Shown in pieces: positions 9,512-18,371 of a stretch of 64,000 nucleotides of DNA. The position numbers and the translations under genes are program-made. The DNA comes from Streptomyces sp. CA-210063. GTDB taxonomy: Bacteria; Actinomycetota; Actinomycetes; Streptomycetales; Streptomycetaceae. Below the pieces are notes generated by a model. That model saw nothing but the letters and a program-made list of their open reading frames with translations, made no database searches and was not told where the DNA came from. Location of the stretch: contig NZ_CP102512.1 in the NCBI RefSeq assembly GCF_024612015.1, positions 3,720,001-3,784,000 on the forward strand, given 5' to 3'. Every line of letters begins with the position of its first letter. Positions within the stretch are counted from its first letter, which is position 1.

Positions 9512-10195
9512 TCACGCCCCGGCGTTCTCCTTCACCGTGATGCGCCCCTTGCGGATCGTCGCGACCCGAGGGGCCTTCTTCGCCAGCGTCGAGTCATGGG
9601 TGACCATGATGAAAGTGAGCCCGTGCTCCTTCCACAGCGTCTCCAGGACCTCCATGATCTCGTCGCGCATCGACTCGTCGAGGTTGCCGGTCGGCTCGTC
9701 CGCGAGCAGCACCTTCGGCCGCTTCACCAGGGCCCGGGCGATGGCGACACGCTGCTGCTGACCACCCGACAGCTCGGCCGGCAGATGCCCCAGCCGCTCC
9801 CCCAGCCCGACCGACTCCAACGCCTCCGCGGCCCGTTCCCGCCGCTCCTTCGCCTTCACCCCGAGGGGTACGAGAGCCGTCTCGACGTTCTCCTGAGCGG
9901 TGAGCGTCGGGATCAGATTGAAGCTCTGGAACACGAACCCGATGTTCTCGCTCCGCACCGTCGTGAGCTTCGCCTCCGACAACTTCGCCAGATCCGTACC
10001 GTCGAGCTCGATGCTCCCGTCCGACGGCTTGTCCAGCCCCCCGAGCATCTGAAGCAACGTCGACTTCCCCCCACCGGTCGGCCCCTGAATGACCAGCCGG
10101 TCACCATCGGCGATGGTGAGATCGACCCCGTCGAGCGCGGTGACGGTGTCCTTGCCACGCGAGTAGCGCTTGGTCACGCCGGCGAGTACGTACAT
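9512..10195 (-). CDS. ABC transporter ATP-binding protein, MacB/LolD type
   Basis: 227-residue ATPase with Walker A GPTGGGKST, Q-loop VFQSFNLIPTLTAQENV, signature LSGGQQQR and Walker B VLLADEPTGNLDE. This set is typical of the MacB/LolD/FtsE group that works with FtsX-like permeases. ATG 10195 is preferred because AGGAG lies 6 nt upstream; TTG 10201 is the alternative. The FtsX-type permease gene sits upstream on the same strand, 197 bp away, so they probably form one system for export or mechanotransmission at the membrane. The substrate is unknown. Confidence 0.94.
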   Translation of the reverse strand: MYVLAGVTKRYSRGKDTVTALDGVDLTIADGDRLVIQGPTGGGKSTLLQMLGGLDKPSDGSIELDGTDLAKLSEAKLTTVRSENIGFVFQSFNLIPTLTAQENVETALVPLGVKAKERRERAAEALESVGLGERLGHLPAELSGGQQQRVAIARALVKRPKVLLADEPTGNLDESMRDEIMEVLETLWKEHGLTFIMVTHDSTLAKKAPRVATIRKGRITVKENAGA

Positions 10196-10392
10196 GTGCA
10201 ACTCCTGGGAGATGTAAGGACGTTGATGAAGGACTCAGCTGCGGGCAGCGGCCATGACAGGCCTGCCCTGGTTGCGGGCAGTCGTGCCGCTGGGGCGATG
10301 GAGGAGGGTGGGCGCAGGCGGCACCCTGCCGGCGCCGGTAAGCGCGACCCACCCCCGCCCAGCCCCAGCCCCGGGTGCCTGACACGGCAGGG

Positions 10393-11889
10393 CTACTCCA
10401 CGCGCCGCAACGCATCAGCCGGCCGCAGCCGGGACGCCCGCCACCCACCGAACGCCCCCGCGATCAGCCCACCCGCGACAGCAAGCCCCACCGCGACGGC
10501 GATCGTGCTGACACTGACAGGCGCCGTGAGAGCCACTTCCAGCGCATCCGAGGCCACCTGCTGCCCGCCACCGGCCCCGCCCCCACCGGGGAAGCCACCG
10601 GGACCACCACCACCCGGCCCACCACCGAACCCACCCCCGGCCGCACCGATCTCCGCCTGCAGCGAAGGACTGATCGCCGTCACGAGGTACGCCCCACCGA
10701 GCCCCAGCGCGATACCGAGCGCACCCCCCACAAGCCCGTTGACGACGGCCTCACCGACGACCTGCCGGGTCACCCGCCCGGACTTCCAGCCGAGCGCCTT
10801 GAGCGTGCCGAACTCCCGTACCCGGCGGGACACGGCCGAAGAGGTGAGCAGCCCGGCCACCAGGAACGCGGCGACGAGCACCGCGATCGACAGCCACTTG
10901 CCGACGTTGGAGGCGAGGTCGGAGGCCGTGGAGAGAGACCCGGAGACCGTCTCGGCGAGGTCGGCGGAGGTCGTGACGGTCGTCCCGTCGATGTTCTTCT
11001 GGATGGCCGCCTTGACGCTGTCGATCCGCTGCGAGTCGCTCGCCTTGACGTAGATCGTGGTGACCTTGTCCTTGGAGTCGCTGAGCGTCTGCGCCTGCTT
11101 CAGCGGCATGTAGAGGTTGGCCGCCGCATCCCCGCTGTCGGGCGTCGCGATCCCGATGACCTTGTACTTGACGCTGTTGACGGTGACGCTGTCACCGACC
11201 TTCAGCTCCTTCTCCTTGGCGTACGACGCGTCCGCGACGACCACCTCGGCGTCCGTCTCGGACGTCTTGAAGGTACGACCGCTGGTGATCTTCGAGGAGG
11301 TCAGCGGGCCGAGGGCGGGCTGGGTGACATCCGTGCCGTAGACGGAGTAGTTGTCGACGTCGAACTCGGCGCCGCCGCCCTCGACACGGCCCTCGGGCTG
11401 CCCGGTCCCGCCGTTCTGACCGCCGGGCGCGCCCTGCTGCCGGCCGTCGGCCCCTTCCTCCTGCTGGAACTGCCCCTGCCGGAACTGCCCGTTCACTTTG
11501 ATGACTTGGAGGCTGAGACCGCCGACGGCCTGTGAAACGCCGTCCTGCTCACCGACCTTGGCGACGGTCGAGCTCGCGAGAGTCTGGAAGCCCTGGACCC
11601 GGACGAGGTCGCTGCTCTGCTCCTCGTCGGAGTCGTTGTCCTGGGCGTCGAACTCGAACCGCGGGCGGTCGCCGCCGTTCTCGCCGGGCGCGGCGGCGGC
11701 CTTGGTGACGGTCATGTCCGTGCCCAGGCCGTACAGGGATTCGAGCACCTTTCCCTGTGCCTTCTCCATGCCCGACGACACGGAACTGACCACGATCACC
11801 AGCGCGATGCCCAGGGCGAGACCGGAGGCGACGACGAGCGCCGCCTTTCTGCGGCGGCGCAGTTCGCGCCTCAGGTAGGTGAAGAACAT
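10393..11889 (-). CDS. ABC transporter permease, FtsX/MacB family
   Basis: 498-residue protein with one N-terminal helix (LVVASGLALGIALVIVVSSVSS), a large extracytoplasmic MacB-like periplasmic domain of about 300 residues, and three C-terminal helices, the usual FtsX/MacB topology. The extracytoplasmic domain has a Gln/Gly-rich insertion (FRQGQFQQEEGADGRQQGA). A Gly/Pro-rich loop (GGGFGGGPGGGGPGG) lies between the second and third C-terminal helices. It pairs with the ATPase gene downstream. Its position next to an L,D-transpeptidase suggests an envelope role, which is inference. Confidence 0.92.
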   Translation of the reverse strand: MFFTYLRRELRRRRKAALVVASGLALGIALVIVVSSVSSGMEKAQGKVLESLYGLGTDMTVTKAAAAPGENGGDRPRFEFDAQDNDSDEEQSSDLVRVQGFQTLASSTVAKVGEQDGVSQAVGGLSLQVIKVNGQFRQGQFQQEEGADGRQQGAPGGQNGGTGQPEGRVEGGGAEFDVDNYSVYGTDVTQPALGPLTSSKITSGRTFKTSETDAEVVVADASYAKEKELKVGDSVTVNSVKYKVIGIATPDSGDAAANLYMPLKQAQTLSDSKDKVTTIYVKASDSQRIDSVKAAIQKNIDGTTVTTSADLAETVSGSLSTASDLASNVGKWLSIAVLVAAFLVAGLLTSSAVSRRVREFGTLKALGWKSGRVTRQVVGEAVVNGLVGGALGIALGLGGAYLVTAISPSLQAEIGAAGGGFGGGPGGGGPGGFPGGGGAGGGQQVASDALEVALTAPVSVSTIAVAVGLAVAGGLIAGAFGGWRASRLRPADALRRVE

Positions 11890-11976
11890 GGCCGAAAGCT
11901 AGGTACGCCGTGTGATGAAGGGATAAGCCCTTGATAAGAGGCGGATGAGAACCCTGTGCGGAGCCCCGGAAACACC

Positions 11977-12009
11977 GATGCCGTCCCCAAGAGCCTTGGG
12001 GACGGCATC
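11977..12009. terminator. Perfect 15-bp hairpin terminator
   Basis: GATGCCGTCCCCAAG pairs perfectly with CTTGGGGACGGCATC around a 3-nt loop. The outer bases ACACC and GGTGT extend the pairing. It lies downstream of the L,D-transpeptidase gene and before the ABC permease gene on the same strand, and so separates the two units. Confidence 0.85.
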
Positions 12010-12036
12010 GGCGTCACATCGGTGTTCTCCAACTGA

Positions 12037-12077
12037 CGGCGGATCAGACCACGGCGGATCAGACCACGGCGGATCAG
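12037..12077. repeat. 15-bp tandem repeat at the stop codon
   Basis: The unit CGGCGGATCAGACCA occurs 2.7 times. Each copy contains TCA. The third TCA (12074-12076) is the stop codon (TGA) of the L,D-transpeptidase on the minus strand, so reading past it gives two further in-frame stops. It resembles arrays at the stops of the enoyl-CoA hydratase and cya genes. Confidence 0.85.
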
Positions 12078-13327
12078 GCCTCCGAGCCGGCCGTCCAGTC
12101 GGCCCAGCTCAGGTTCCAGCCGTTGAGGCCGTTGTCAGGGGCGACCGTCTTGTCGCCGGTGTTCCTGATGTCCACGACGTCACCGATGATCGAGTTGTTG
12201 TAGAACCAGGCGGCCTCGGTGTTGGGGTCGTTCGCACCCTTGGTGTCGTTCAGACCGACACAGCCGTGGCTGGTGTTGACGTTGCCGAAGATCGAGTCGG
12301 CACCCCAGTAGTTGCCGTGGAGGAACGTCCCGGAGGTGGTGAGACGGATGGCGTGCGGCACGTCCTTGATGTCGTACTCACCCTTGCCGTCGTCGTCGGT
12401 GAAGCCCACGGTCGCGCCGTTCATGCGCGTCTCCTTGAACTTCTCCGACATCACCATGACGCCCTGGTACGTCTTGTTCTCGGGCGAACCGGCGGAGATC
12501 GGGATGGTCTTGACGACCTTGCCGTCCTGCGTGACCTTCATCGTCTTGGTCTTGGCGTCGACGATCGAGACCTGGTTGCGGCCGATCTTGAAGGTCACCG
12601 TCTTCTGCTGCACACCGTAGACACCCTCGGCGCCCTCGACCCCGTCGAGCGCGAGCTTCAGGGTGACGGTGGAGCCCTCCTGCCAGTAGTCCTCGGGGCG
12701 GAAGTCGATGCGGTTGGCGTTGAACCAGTGCCCGACGACCTCCTGGCCGGAGGTGCTGGAGACGGTGATCCCCTTCTGGACGGCGGCCTTGTTGGTGATC
12801 GCCTTGTCGAAGTTGATCGAGACCGGCATGCCGACGCCGACGGTGGAGCCGTCCTCCGGCGTGAAGTTGCCGATGAAGCTGTTGGCGGGCGAGACCGTGG
12901 TGAACGCCGCGTTCTCGTGGGCCTCGCGCCCCTCGGAGTCCTGAGCGGCGGCGGTGATCTTGTAGCTGGTGGACCGCTCCAGCTGCACGCTGGGCGCCCA
13001 GCTCTTCTTGTCGGCGGATATCTCGCCCTCGACGGCGGTGCCCTCCGCGGTGGTCATCGTCACCTCCGTGAGCGTGCCCTTGCTCACGGTGACCTTGGCC
13101 GAGTTGTTGATGGAGGCGTTGTCGGAGCCGTCCTTCGGCGTGATCTCGATGTCGGCCTCCGAGGTCTTCTCGGCTGCCGCCTCGTCGACCTTGGCCTGCG
13201 AGGAGTCCCCGCCGTTCCCGGACCCGCTGTCACTGTCGCCTCCGCTGCACGCAGAGAGCACCAGCACCCCGCCGAGCAGTGCGGACGCGACCGACAGGCC
13301 CTTGCGCCGCTTACTGTTCGTCATCAC
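12074..13327 (-). CDS. L,D-transpeptidase lipoprotein with Ig-like domains
   Basis: Cell-wall cross-linking enzyme that makes 3-3 peptidoglycan bonds. A lipoprotein signal (lipobox LSAC) and a Ser/Asp/Gly spacer precede two Ig-like domains of the LdtMt2 type (segments FTPEDGSTVGVGMPVSINFD and WFNANRIDFRPEDYW). The C-terminal YkuD domain holds the catalytic motif HGNYWGADSIFG followed by SHGCVGLND, with the nucleophile cysteine in HGC. The end has tryptophans (NGWNLSWADW), as in actinobacterial Ldt proteins. GTG 13327 (or ATG 13324) has GGAGAAG upstream. It is transcribed alone. Confidence 0.95.
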   Translation of the reverse strand: MMTNSKRRKGLSVASALLGGVLVLSACSGGDSDSGSGNGGDSSQAKVDEAAAEKTSEADIEITPKDGSDNASINNSAKVTVSKGTLTEVTMTTAEGTAVEGEISADKKSWAPSVQLERSTSYKITAAAQDSEGREAHENAAFTTVSPANSFIGNFTPEDGSTVGVGMPVSINFDKAITNKAAVQKGITVSSTSGQEVVGHWFNANRIDFRPEDYWQEGSTVTLKLALDGVEGAEGVYGVQQKTVTFKIGRNQVSIVDAKTKTMKVTQDGKVVKTIPISAGSPENKTYQGVMVMSEKFKETRMNGATVGFTDDDGKGEYDIKDVPHAIRLTTSGTFLHGNYWGADSIFGNVNTSHGCVGLNDTKGANDPNTEAAWFYNNSIIGDVVDIRNTGDKTVAPDNGLNGWNLSWADWTAGSEA

Positions 13328-13512
13328 ACGCTTCTCCATCGTTGCCGAATCCCCAAACCCCGAAGATCCCCGTAAGCACTTAAACACCACTACGACACTG
13401 GGCCGTTCCACTGATCGCGGATATGTGGGATACGCCACTCCACCCGCATCGGATCGACGGCGACCCGGCGGCGGTGCACAAGTGACTCGTGCGAACCAAT
13501 GAGACGAGAAAA

Positions 13513-13538
13513 CCCCGGGCGGCGGTTGCCGCCCGGGG
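13513..13538 (-). terminator. Intrinsic terminator
   Basis: CCCCGGGCGGC pairs perfectly with GCCGCCCGGGG around a GGTT loop. On the minus strand the stem is followed by TTTTCTC, giving a classic hairpin plus U tract. It terminates the small acidic-tail gene at 13559-13912. Confidence 0.88.
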
Positions 13539-13558
13539 CCATCAATCTCCCCGGCCGC

Positions 13559-13912
13559 TCAGCCGACCCTGTCTTCCCCGTCTTCCTCTTCGTCCTCGCG
13601 GTCATCATCCTCGTCGAGACCCCATTCCGGCGAATCGGGGTCGTAGTCGATACCTTCACTGCTCCAGGAGGCCTGGGCGAGTTCGACCCCCGGCACCTCT
13701 CCGACCAGGTCGAACGGGTCGATCAGATAGGCGAGGGCCTCCGCCGTGTCCTCGGCCACGGCGCTCTCGGCGTGTACCCGCTCATCGGCAGGCATATCGG
13801 CGTCGGCGGCGATCCGTCCCAAAGCGGCCCCGGTGATGGCCTCTACGTTCTCGACCTCCACCACCAATTCGACGCGAAGCCGGACAAACTGCGATGTCTC
13901 AGTTGTACTCAT
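13559..13912 (-). CDS. Conserved small protein with acidic tail, function unknown
   Basis: About 117 residues. The first 75 form a plausible alpha/beta domain (FVRLRVELVVEVENVEAITGAALGRI) with no motif I recognise. The last 25 are almost all Asp/Glu (DEDDDREDEEEDGED). No signal peptide or membrane segment is seen, so it should be cytoplasmic. The start is uncertain: ATG 13912 has only a very close GGAG, and a GTG at 13933 would add seven residues. A clear intrinsic terminator follows. It is divergent from the LAxTG protein gene. Confidence 0.7.
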   Translation of the reverse strand: MSTTETSQFVRLRVELVVEVENVEAITGAALGRIAADADMPADERVHAESAVAEDTAEALAYLIDPFDLVGEVPGVELAQASWSSEGIDYDPDSPEWGLDEDDDREDEEEDGEDRVG

Positions 13913-14022
13913 GCTCCGGAGCGTACGGCTCACAGGTCACGCGACTTTCCCACGACCCGCGCCTTTCATTAGCATCGCTCCCTACGGCCAATTCGCCAGC
14001 GCCACAAGGGGATCGATATTCC

Positions 14023-14340
14023 GTGTCCGTCGCACGTCGCGCGTCGTCCACCGCCCGCCGGTCGCTGCTGACCGCCACCGCCGCGGGCACCCTCCTGGGT
14101 GTCCTCTGGTTCGTGCCGTCCGCCAACGCGACCCAGGACGAGGCGGCCATACGACAGCAGACGCCCACGAGCGCCTCCGGCGTGGAGACCGGCAAGGACA
14201 CCGAACTGGCCGACACCGGCAGCCCCAACACCACGCCCTACGTCATCGGCGGCACGGCCATGCTGGGCCTGGGCGCGGGTTTCCTCGCCTACTCGATCCG
14301 CCGCGAACGCGAGGACTACGGCCCACTGGGCGGCGCGTAG
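14023..14340 (+). CDS. Small LAxTG cell-surface protein (sortase E-type substrate)
   Basis: 105-residue secreted protein. An Arg-rich N-terminus and hydrophobic core (LLTATAAGTLLGVLWF) form a signal peptide ending near ANA. A short polar region of about 45 residues follows. The C-terminus is a sorting signal: LADTG, a hydrophobic segment (VIGGTAMLGLGAGFLAYSI) and a basic tail RREREDYG. LAxTG is the motif used by Streptomyces class E sortases, which anchor long chaplins. GTG 14023 has AAGGGG about 11 nt upstream. The mature part is very short, so it may be a wall-linked cap or a peptide carrier; the function is unknown. Confidence 0.82.
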   Translation: MSVARRASSTARRSLLTATAAGTLLGVLWFVPSANATQDEAAIRQQTPTSASGVETGKDTELADTGSPNTTPYVIGGTAMLGLGAGFLAYSIRREREDYGPLGGA

Positions 14341-14369
14341 TCGCAGTTCCCCGCACCCCTGCTTTTTGA

Positions 14370-15959
14370 TCAGGCAAGCGCCCCGGTAACAGACTCCGCG
14401 GCCGCCACCAACCGCCCATCCCGAACGAACGCATCGGCCAACGCCAGATCGGGCGCGAGAAACCGATCGGGCCCAGCCCCCTCCACCCCGGCCTCACGCA
14501 CGGCATCGACAACCGCCCGGGTCGCCGGCGCGGGCGCCAACCCCTCACGCAACTCGACGGCACGCGTCCCGGCGTACAACTCGACGGCCAGCACCCGCGT
14601 GAGATTGTCCACCGCCGTCCGCAGCTTCCGCGCCGCCGCCCACCCCATCGACACATGATCCTCCTGCATCGCGGAGGACGGAATCGAGTCCGCGGAAGCC
14701 GGCACGGCAAGCCGCTTCAACTCGCTCACCAGAGCCGCCTGCGTGTACTGCGCGATCATCAGCCCGGAGTCCACCCCCGCGTCGTCCGCGAGGAACGGCG
14801 GCAACCCGTGCGACCGGTTCTTGTCGAGCAACCGATCCGTACGCCGCTCCGCGATCGACGCGAGATCCGCCACCGCGATCGCCAGGAAGTCGAGGACGTA
14901 CGCGACCGGCGCGCCATGGAAGTTGCCGTTGGACTCGACCCGCCCTCCCCCACTCTCGGCTTCGCTCGAGCGGGAGGTGCCCCCAGGCAGGACGACGGGG
15001 TTGTCGACCGCCGCCGCCAGCTCCCGCTCGGCGACGAGCCGCGCGTGCGCGACCGTGTCGCGCCCGGCCCCGGCCACCTGCGGAGCGCACCGCACGGAGT
15101 ACGCGTCCTGCACACGCGGCGCGTCGTCCTGATGGTGCCCGGTGAGCCCCGAACCCTTCAGCACGGCGAGCATGTTGGCCGCGGAGGCCGCCTGCCCGGG
15201 GTGCGGGCGGATGGCGTGCAGCTCGGGCGCGAGGACCTTGTCGCTGCCGAGCAGCGCCTCCAGGGAGATCGCGGCGGTGATGTCGGCCGACGTGTACAGC
15301 TTCTCCAGGTCGGCCAGCGCCATGACCAGCATGCCGAGCATGCCGTCGGTGCCGTTGAGGAGGGCCAGCCCCTCCTTCTCGCGCAGCTCGACCGGCGCGA
15401 GGCCGTGCTCGGCGAGCAGCTCACCGGCCGGCCGTACGACACCGTCAGGACCTTCGGCGTCACCCTCGCCCATGAGCGTGAGCGCGCAGTGGGACAGCGG
15501 CGCCAGATCGCCGGAGCAGCCGAGGGAGCCGTATTCGTGCACGACGGGGGTGATCTTGGCGTTGAGGATGTCGGCCATGGCCTGCGCGACCTCGGGCCGT
15601 ACACCGGTGCGGCCGGAGCAGACGGTCTTCAGCCGCAGGAACATCAGCGCCCGTACGACCTCGCGCTCCACCCGCGGTCCCATGCCGGCGGCGTGCGAGC
15701 GGACGATGTTGCGCTGGAGCCGGGCGCGCAGTTCCTGGCTGATGTGCCGGGTCGCGAGGGCGCCGAAGCCGGTGGAGACCCCGTAGACGGGGTCCGGCTT
15801 GGCCGCCAGCGCGTCCACGATCTCGCGGGCCGCGGCGAGGGCCGCCACCGCCTCGTCGGAGAGCTCGACCCGGGCGCCGGCGCGCGCCACGGCGAGGACG
15901 TCGTCCGCGGTGACCCCGGACGTCCCGAGCACCACCGTGCCCACAGAGTGCATATCCAT
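14370..15959 (-). CDS. hutH: Histidine ammonia-lyase
   Basis: Converts L-histidine to urocanate and ammonia, the first step of histidine degradation. It is 529 residues. The MIO prosthetic group forms from Cys-Ser-Gly in GSLGCSGDLAPL (about residue 147), the streptomycete variant of the usual Ala-Ser-Gly. Other family signatures are YGVSTGFGALATRHI, DSIPSSAMQEDHVSMG and NKNRSHG-type loops. The ORF is open upstream, but MDMHSVG matches the start I remember for this family. An unusual insert of about 13 residues follows DNPVVLP: it is encoded by a palindromic repeat (see separate entry). No other hut gene is adjacent. Confidence 0.96.
   Translation of the reverse strand: MDMHSVGTVVLGTSGVTADDVLAVARAGARVELSDEAVAALAAAREIVDALAAKPDPVYGVSTGFGALATRHISQELRARLQRNIVRSHAAGMGPRVEREVVRALMFLRLKTVCSGRTGVRPEVAQAMADILNAKITPVVHEYGSLGCSGDLAPLSHCALTLMGEGDAEGPDGVVRPAGELLAEHGLAPVELREKEGLALLNGTDGMLGMLVMALADLEKLYTSADITAAISLEALLGSDKVLAPELHAIRPHPGQAASAANMLAVLKGSGLTGHHQDDAPRVQDAYSVRCAPQVAGAGRDTVAHARLVAERELAAAVDNPVVLPGGTSRSSEAESGGGRVESNGNFHGAPVAYVLDFLAIAVADLASIAERRTDRLLDKNRSHGLPPFLADDAGVDSGLMIAQYTQAALVSELKRLAVPASADSIPSSAMQEDHVSMGWAAARKLRTAVDNLTRVLAVELYAGTRAVELREGLAPAPATRAVVDAVREAGVEGAGPDRFLAPDLALADAFVRDGRLVAAAESVTGALA
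14944..14987. repeat. Palindromic repeat element inside hutH
   Basis: A 44-nt element with inverted ends (CCTCCCCC at one end, GGGAGG and GGGGGCACC-type sequence at the other) sits in frame in hutH. It encodes GTSRSSEAESGGG between DNPVVLP and RVESNGNFHG. Known HutH proteins have no such stretch here, so it looks inserted. By my count 33 of 44 positions match the element at 21956-21999 in cya, on the opposite relative strand. Confidence 0.75.
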
Positions 15960-16332
15960 ATTCAGGATCGTAGGGACTGAATCGCCGAATGTCACGACCG
16001 CACGGCAGAAGAGGCCCTTACCTCGGGCCGCGGGCCGCTTCCGGTGGCCACGGACAGCCACCAACAGCCACGGACACCCGACGGCGAGGCTATCCGCGTA
16101 GATCAGAAACGCATCGGAGAACAATCAGAGAACCCTCCGAGGTTGATCAGAATCCGGCAGGTCAGAGCCCTTTTGGCGCCCCTTCCCCATAAGGTCGAAG
16201 CACGCGATGACGCGCGGCCGGAGCCCCCTCCGCCGCACTTTCCCTCACCCCCGGACCGGCCCACGGCCCACTCCCCCCTTGGCCGTGGGCGGCCAGGACC
16301 GTGCGCCGACTCGACCCGTCGCGCGGACCGCC
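15960..16332. other. Spacer upstream of hutH, no gene seen
   Basis: No supported ORF. The hutH-proximal part holds the minus-strand promoter region; the far part is GC-rich and contains the 10-bp hairpin at 16259-16290. Reading frames crossing it lack coding character. Confidence 0.7.
16259..16290. terminator. Hairpin downstream of the GGDEF gene
   Basis: GCCCACGGCC (16259-16268) pairs perfectly with GGCCGTGGGC (16281-16290). It lies about 40 bp past the stop of the diguanylate cyclase gene on the minus strand. A second inverted repeat (GACCGGCGCC and GGCGCCGGTC) lies inside the last codons of that gene, around 16338-16367. Confidence 0.65.
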
Positions 16333-17505
16333 CTAGGACCGGCGCCCTCGAATGCGGCGCCGGTCCCCCGGGTGAGCGGGATCGACCGGAGCGGGCGGAC
16401 GGTCGGCGAGGCTGACCACCGGGTCCTCTCCCCCGTCACCCTCACGGCCCGCCACGACCGGCTCCACGGAACCGGCGGCCTTGGCCCGGTACTGCGCGGC
16501 GTCGGCGAGCCGGAAGAGCCGCCGGGCCGAGCGCAGCGGCCCGATCGGGTCCCCGGTGGAGGCCACTCCGCAGGCGACCCCCTCGCCCGGCTCCAGCTCC
16601 CGCGCCCGTACGCAGAGGTCACCGGCGACCCGTACCACCTCGTCCGCCGACGGCCCCACCGCGAGCAGACAGAACTCGTCACCCCCGAGCCGTGCGGCCA
16701 GCACCTCGGGCAGGGCGGCCGCGCAACGCGAGAGCACGGAGCCGAAGCGCTCCAGCAGTTGGTCCCCCACCGCGTGCCCGAAGGAGTCGTTGACCTTCTT
16801 CAGACCGTTGAGGTCGCAGACGACGAGGCTGATCACCGTGCCGTCGCGCCGGTGCGCCTCCATCGCCTCGTCGAGCCGGAGGTCGACCGCGCGCCGGTTG
16901 CCGAGCCCGGTGAGGGGGTCGGTGAAGGCGAGCCGCCGGGCCTCCTCCAGCCGCTCGGACTGCGCGATCCCGGCCGCCACGACCGAGGCGAGCACGGTGG
17001 CGAACGCGGCGTCGTCGCCGTGGAAGACGGGCTCCCCGGCGGGTCGGGCCACATACAGCTCGCCCCACGCCCTGCCGTTCAGCACGATGGGCGCCACCAC
17101 GCAGCAGCCGCGCCCGCGTCGGCGCAGCGCCGCGACCCGCTGATGGCAGTAGCCGCCGGGGCGCCGCCCGGCGACCGGCCCGGCCGCCGTCTCCACCCAG
17201 GCGTTGGGCTCGCCGCCCTCCAGCCACCGCTCGTGCAGAAACTCCGCGATCTCCGGGAACTCGTGCACCGGGTACGTCTCGTCCTCGGGGAACTCCTCCT
17301 CGTCCGCCGCCCGCTTCCCCACATTGACGAGCACCCGCAGCAGCCCACGCTCCCGCTCCCACACGGACAGCGCGGCGAAACTGCCCGACAAGGCCCGGCA
17401 CGAGCCGTCAGCGGCCGCCCACCACGTCTCACGCGGCGTGTGCGCCCCGGCCATCCCACGCGCCAGCGCCACCACAGCCCTCAGCCGTCTGTCCTCTCCC
17501 ATCAC
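16333..17505 (-). CDS. Diguanylate cyclase, GAF-like sensor plus GGDEF domain
   Basis: 390-residue cytoplasmic protein predicted to make cyclic di-GMP. Residues about 15-190 look like a GAF-type sensor (GYCHQRVAALRRRGRGCCVVAP, then NGRAWGELYVARPAGEPVF). The GGDEF domain starts at FTDPLTGLGNRRAVD, and the active-site motif RLGGDEF (about residue 271) is intact. I see no RxxD inhibitory site at the usual position before it. No EAL domain is present. The start is GTG 17505 or ATG 17502, with a weak ribosome site. Upstream lies an 850-bp repeat-filled spacer. In Streptomyces, c-di-GMP acts through BldD to control development. Confidence 0.92.
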   Translation of the reverse strand: MMGEDRRLRAVVALARGMAGAHTPRETWWAAADGSCRALSGSFAALSVWERERGLLRVLVNVGKRAADEEEFPEDETYPVHEFPEIAEFLHERWLEGGEPNAWVETAAGPVAGRRPGGYCHQRVAALRRRGRGCCVVAPIVLNGRAWGELYVARPAGEPVFHGDDAAFATVLASVVAAGIAQSERLEEARRLAFTDPLTGLGNRRAVDLRLDEAMEAHRRDGTVISLVVCDLNGLKKVNDSFGHAVGDQLLERFGSVLSRCAAALPEVLAARLGGDEFCLLAVGPSADEVVRVAGDLCVRARELEPGEGVACGVASTGDPIGPLRSARRLFRLADAAQYRAKAAGSVEPVVAGREGDGGEDPVVSLADRPPAPVDPAHPGDRRRIRGRRS

Positions 17506-18353
17506 CCCAGGCTAGGGAGCTTTGAGGCGATTTGGGACGTTGGTGGGGCGAACAGGGGTACGGGTTGAGAGCAGCGGCGAGTGCGGCCCCTGCCCGCGCG
17601 CCGACCCACCGCGCTCCGGGCGGGCGCATGGATCACCCCCGGCCGGTCGGACTCCCGGGCGGGTCCCCCGGGGCACCCCTCGGCCAGCCGGGTCCGGGCG
17701 GGCCCCCGCGTCACGTCCGGCCGGCCTGGCTCCAGGCGCTGCGGGTCGTCGGACTCCGGGTAGGTCCACGGATCGTCGGGCTCCGGGTGCCGCAAGCCGT
17801 CGGCCTCCGGGGGCGCATGGATCACCCCCGGCCGGTCGGACTCCCGGGCGGGCCCCCTGGGGCACCCCCCGGCCAGCCGGGCTCCGAGCGGGCCCCCGCG
17901 TCACGTCCGGCCGGCCTGGCTCCGGGTGCCGCAGGTCGTCGGACTCCGGGTAGGCCCGCAGGGCGCCCCTGGCCAGGCGTGCTCCGAGGCGACCCGCGTG
18001 TCGCGCCTGACCAGCCGGGGCAGTGGGCGAGCTCGCGGGTCACCCCCCGGGGTCAGTCGGACACCCAGTCGGCCCTCGGGGGCCGGCGGGTCACACCCGA
18101 CCGGTCAAGTCTTGGTGCCCCACAGGTCACTACTCCGGCCAGTTGCGGCACGGGAGCCCGCTGGGTCGCTCCCGGCCGAACAAACCGGTGTCCCCGCGCA
18201 TCCCTCCCCCGGCCAGTCACGCCGCAGGCGAGCCCGTGGGCCACTCCCCCGCCAGATCGGGCACGGGGCCCGGCGGGTCACTCCCGGCCGAACAGGCCGA
18301 TGTCCCCGCGCGTCACTCCCCCGGCCGGCCACGCCGCACACGAGCCGCGTGGG
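17506..18353. other. 850-bp repeat-rich spacer, no gene
   Basis: The spacer lies between the enoyl-CoA hydratase stop and the GGDEF start. All frames through it are Pro/Gly/Arg-rich and frame-inconsistent, so I call no gene. It is made of diverged direct repeats (separate entries). Any long plus-strand frame crossing it runs antisense into the hydratase gene. Confidence 0.75.
17624..17965. repeat. Two copies of a 189-190 bp direct repeat
   Basis: GCGCATGGATCACCCCCGGC starts at 17624 and again at 17813. About 115 bp of near-identical sequence follows each start. The linking part (GGTCGTCGGACTCCGGGTAG) recurs at 17744 and 17934. The period is 189-190 bp. The second copy is truncated at about 17965. 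Confidence 0.85.
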
Positions 18354-18371
18354 TCACTCCCCCGGCCAGTC
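18163..18371. repeat. Two copies of a 112-bp direct repeat ending at a stop codon
   Basis: CTCCCGGCCGAACA-type sequence starts near 18169 and recurs near 18281, followed in both by GTCCCCGCGC and CCTCCCCCGGCCAG-like blocks. The last block, TCACTCCCCCGGCCAG at 18354-18369, is the coding end of the enoyl-CoA hydratase on the minus strand. The repeat therefore includes that gene's stop codon. Confidence 0.75.

Noticed and set aside
14370..15959. HutH insert as a frameshift artefact
   Set aside because: The frame is intact on both sides and the inserted DNA matches another repeat copy in cya, so it is better explained as an element.
15960..16124. Longer HutH starting at 16124
   Set aside because: The extra 55 residues are not like any HutH N-terminus; MDMHSVG at 15959 fits the family.
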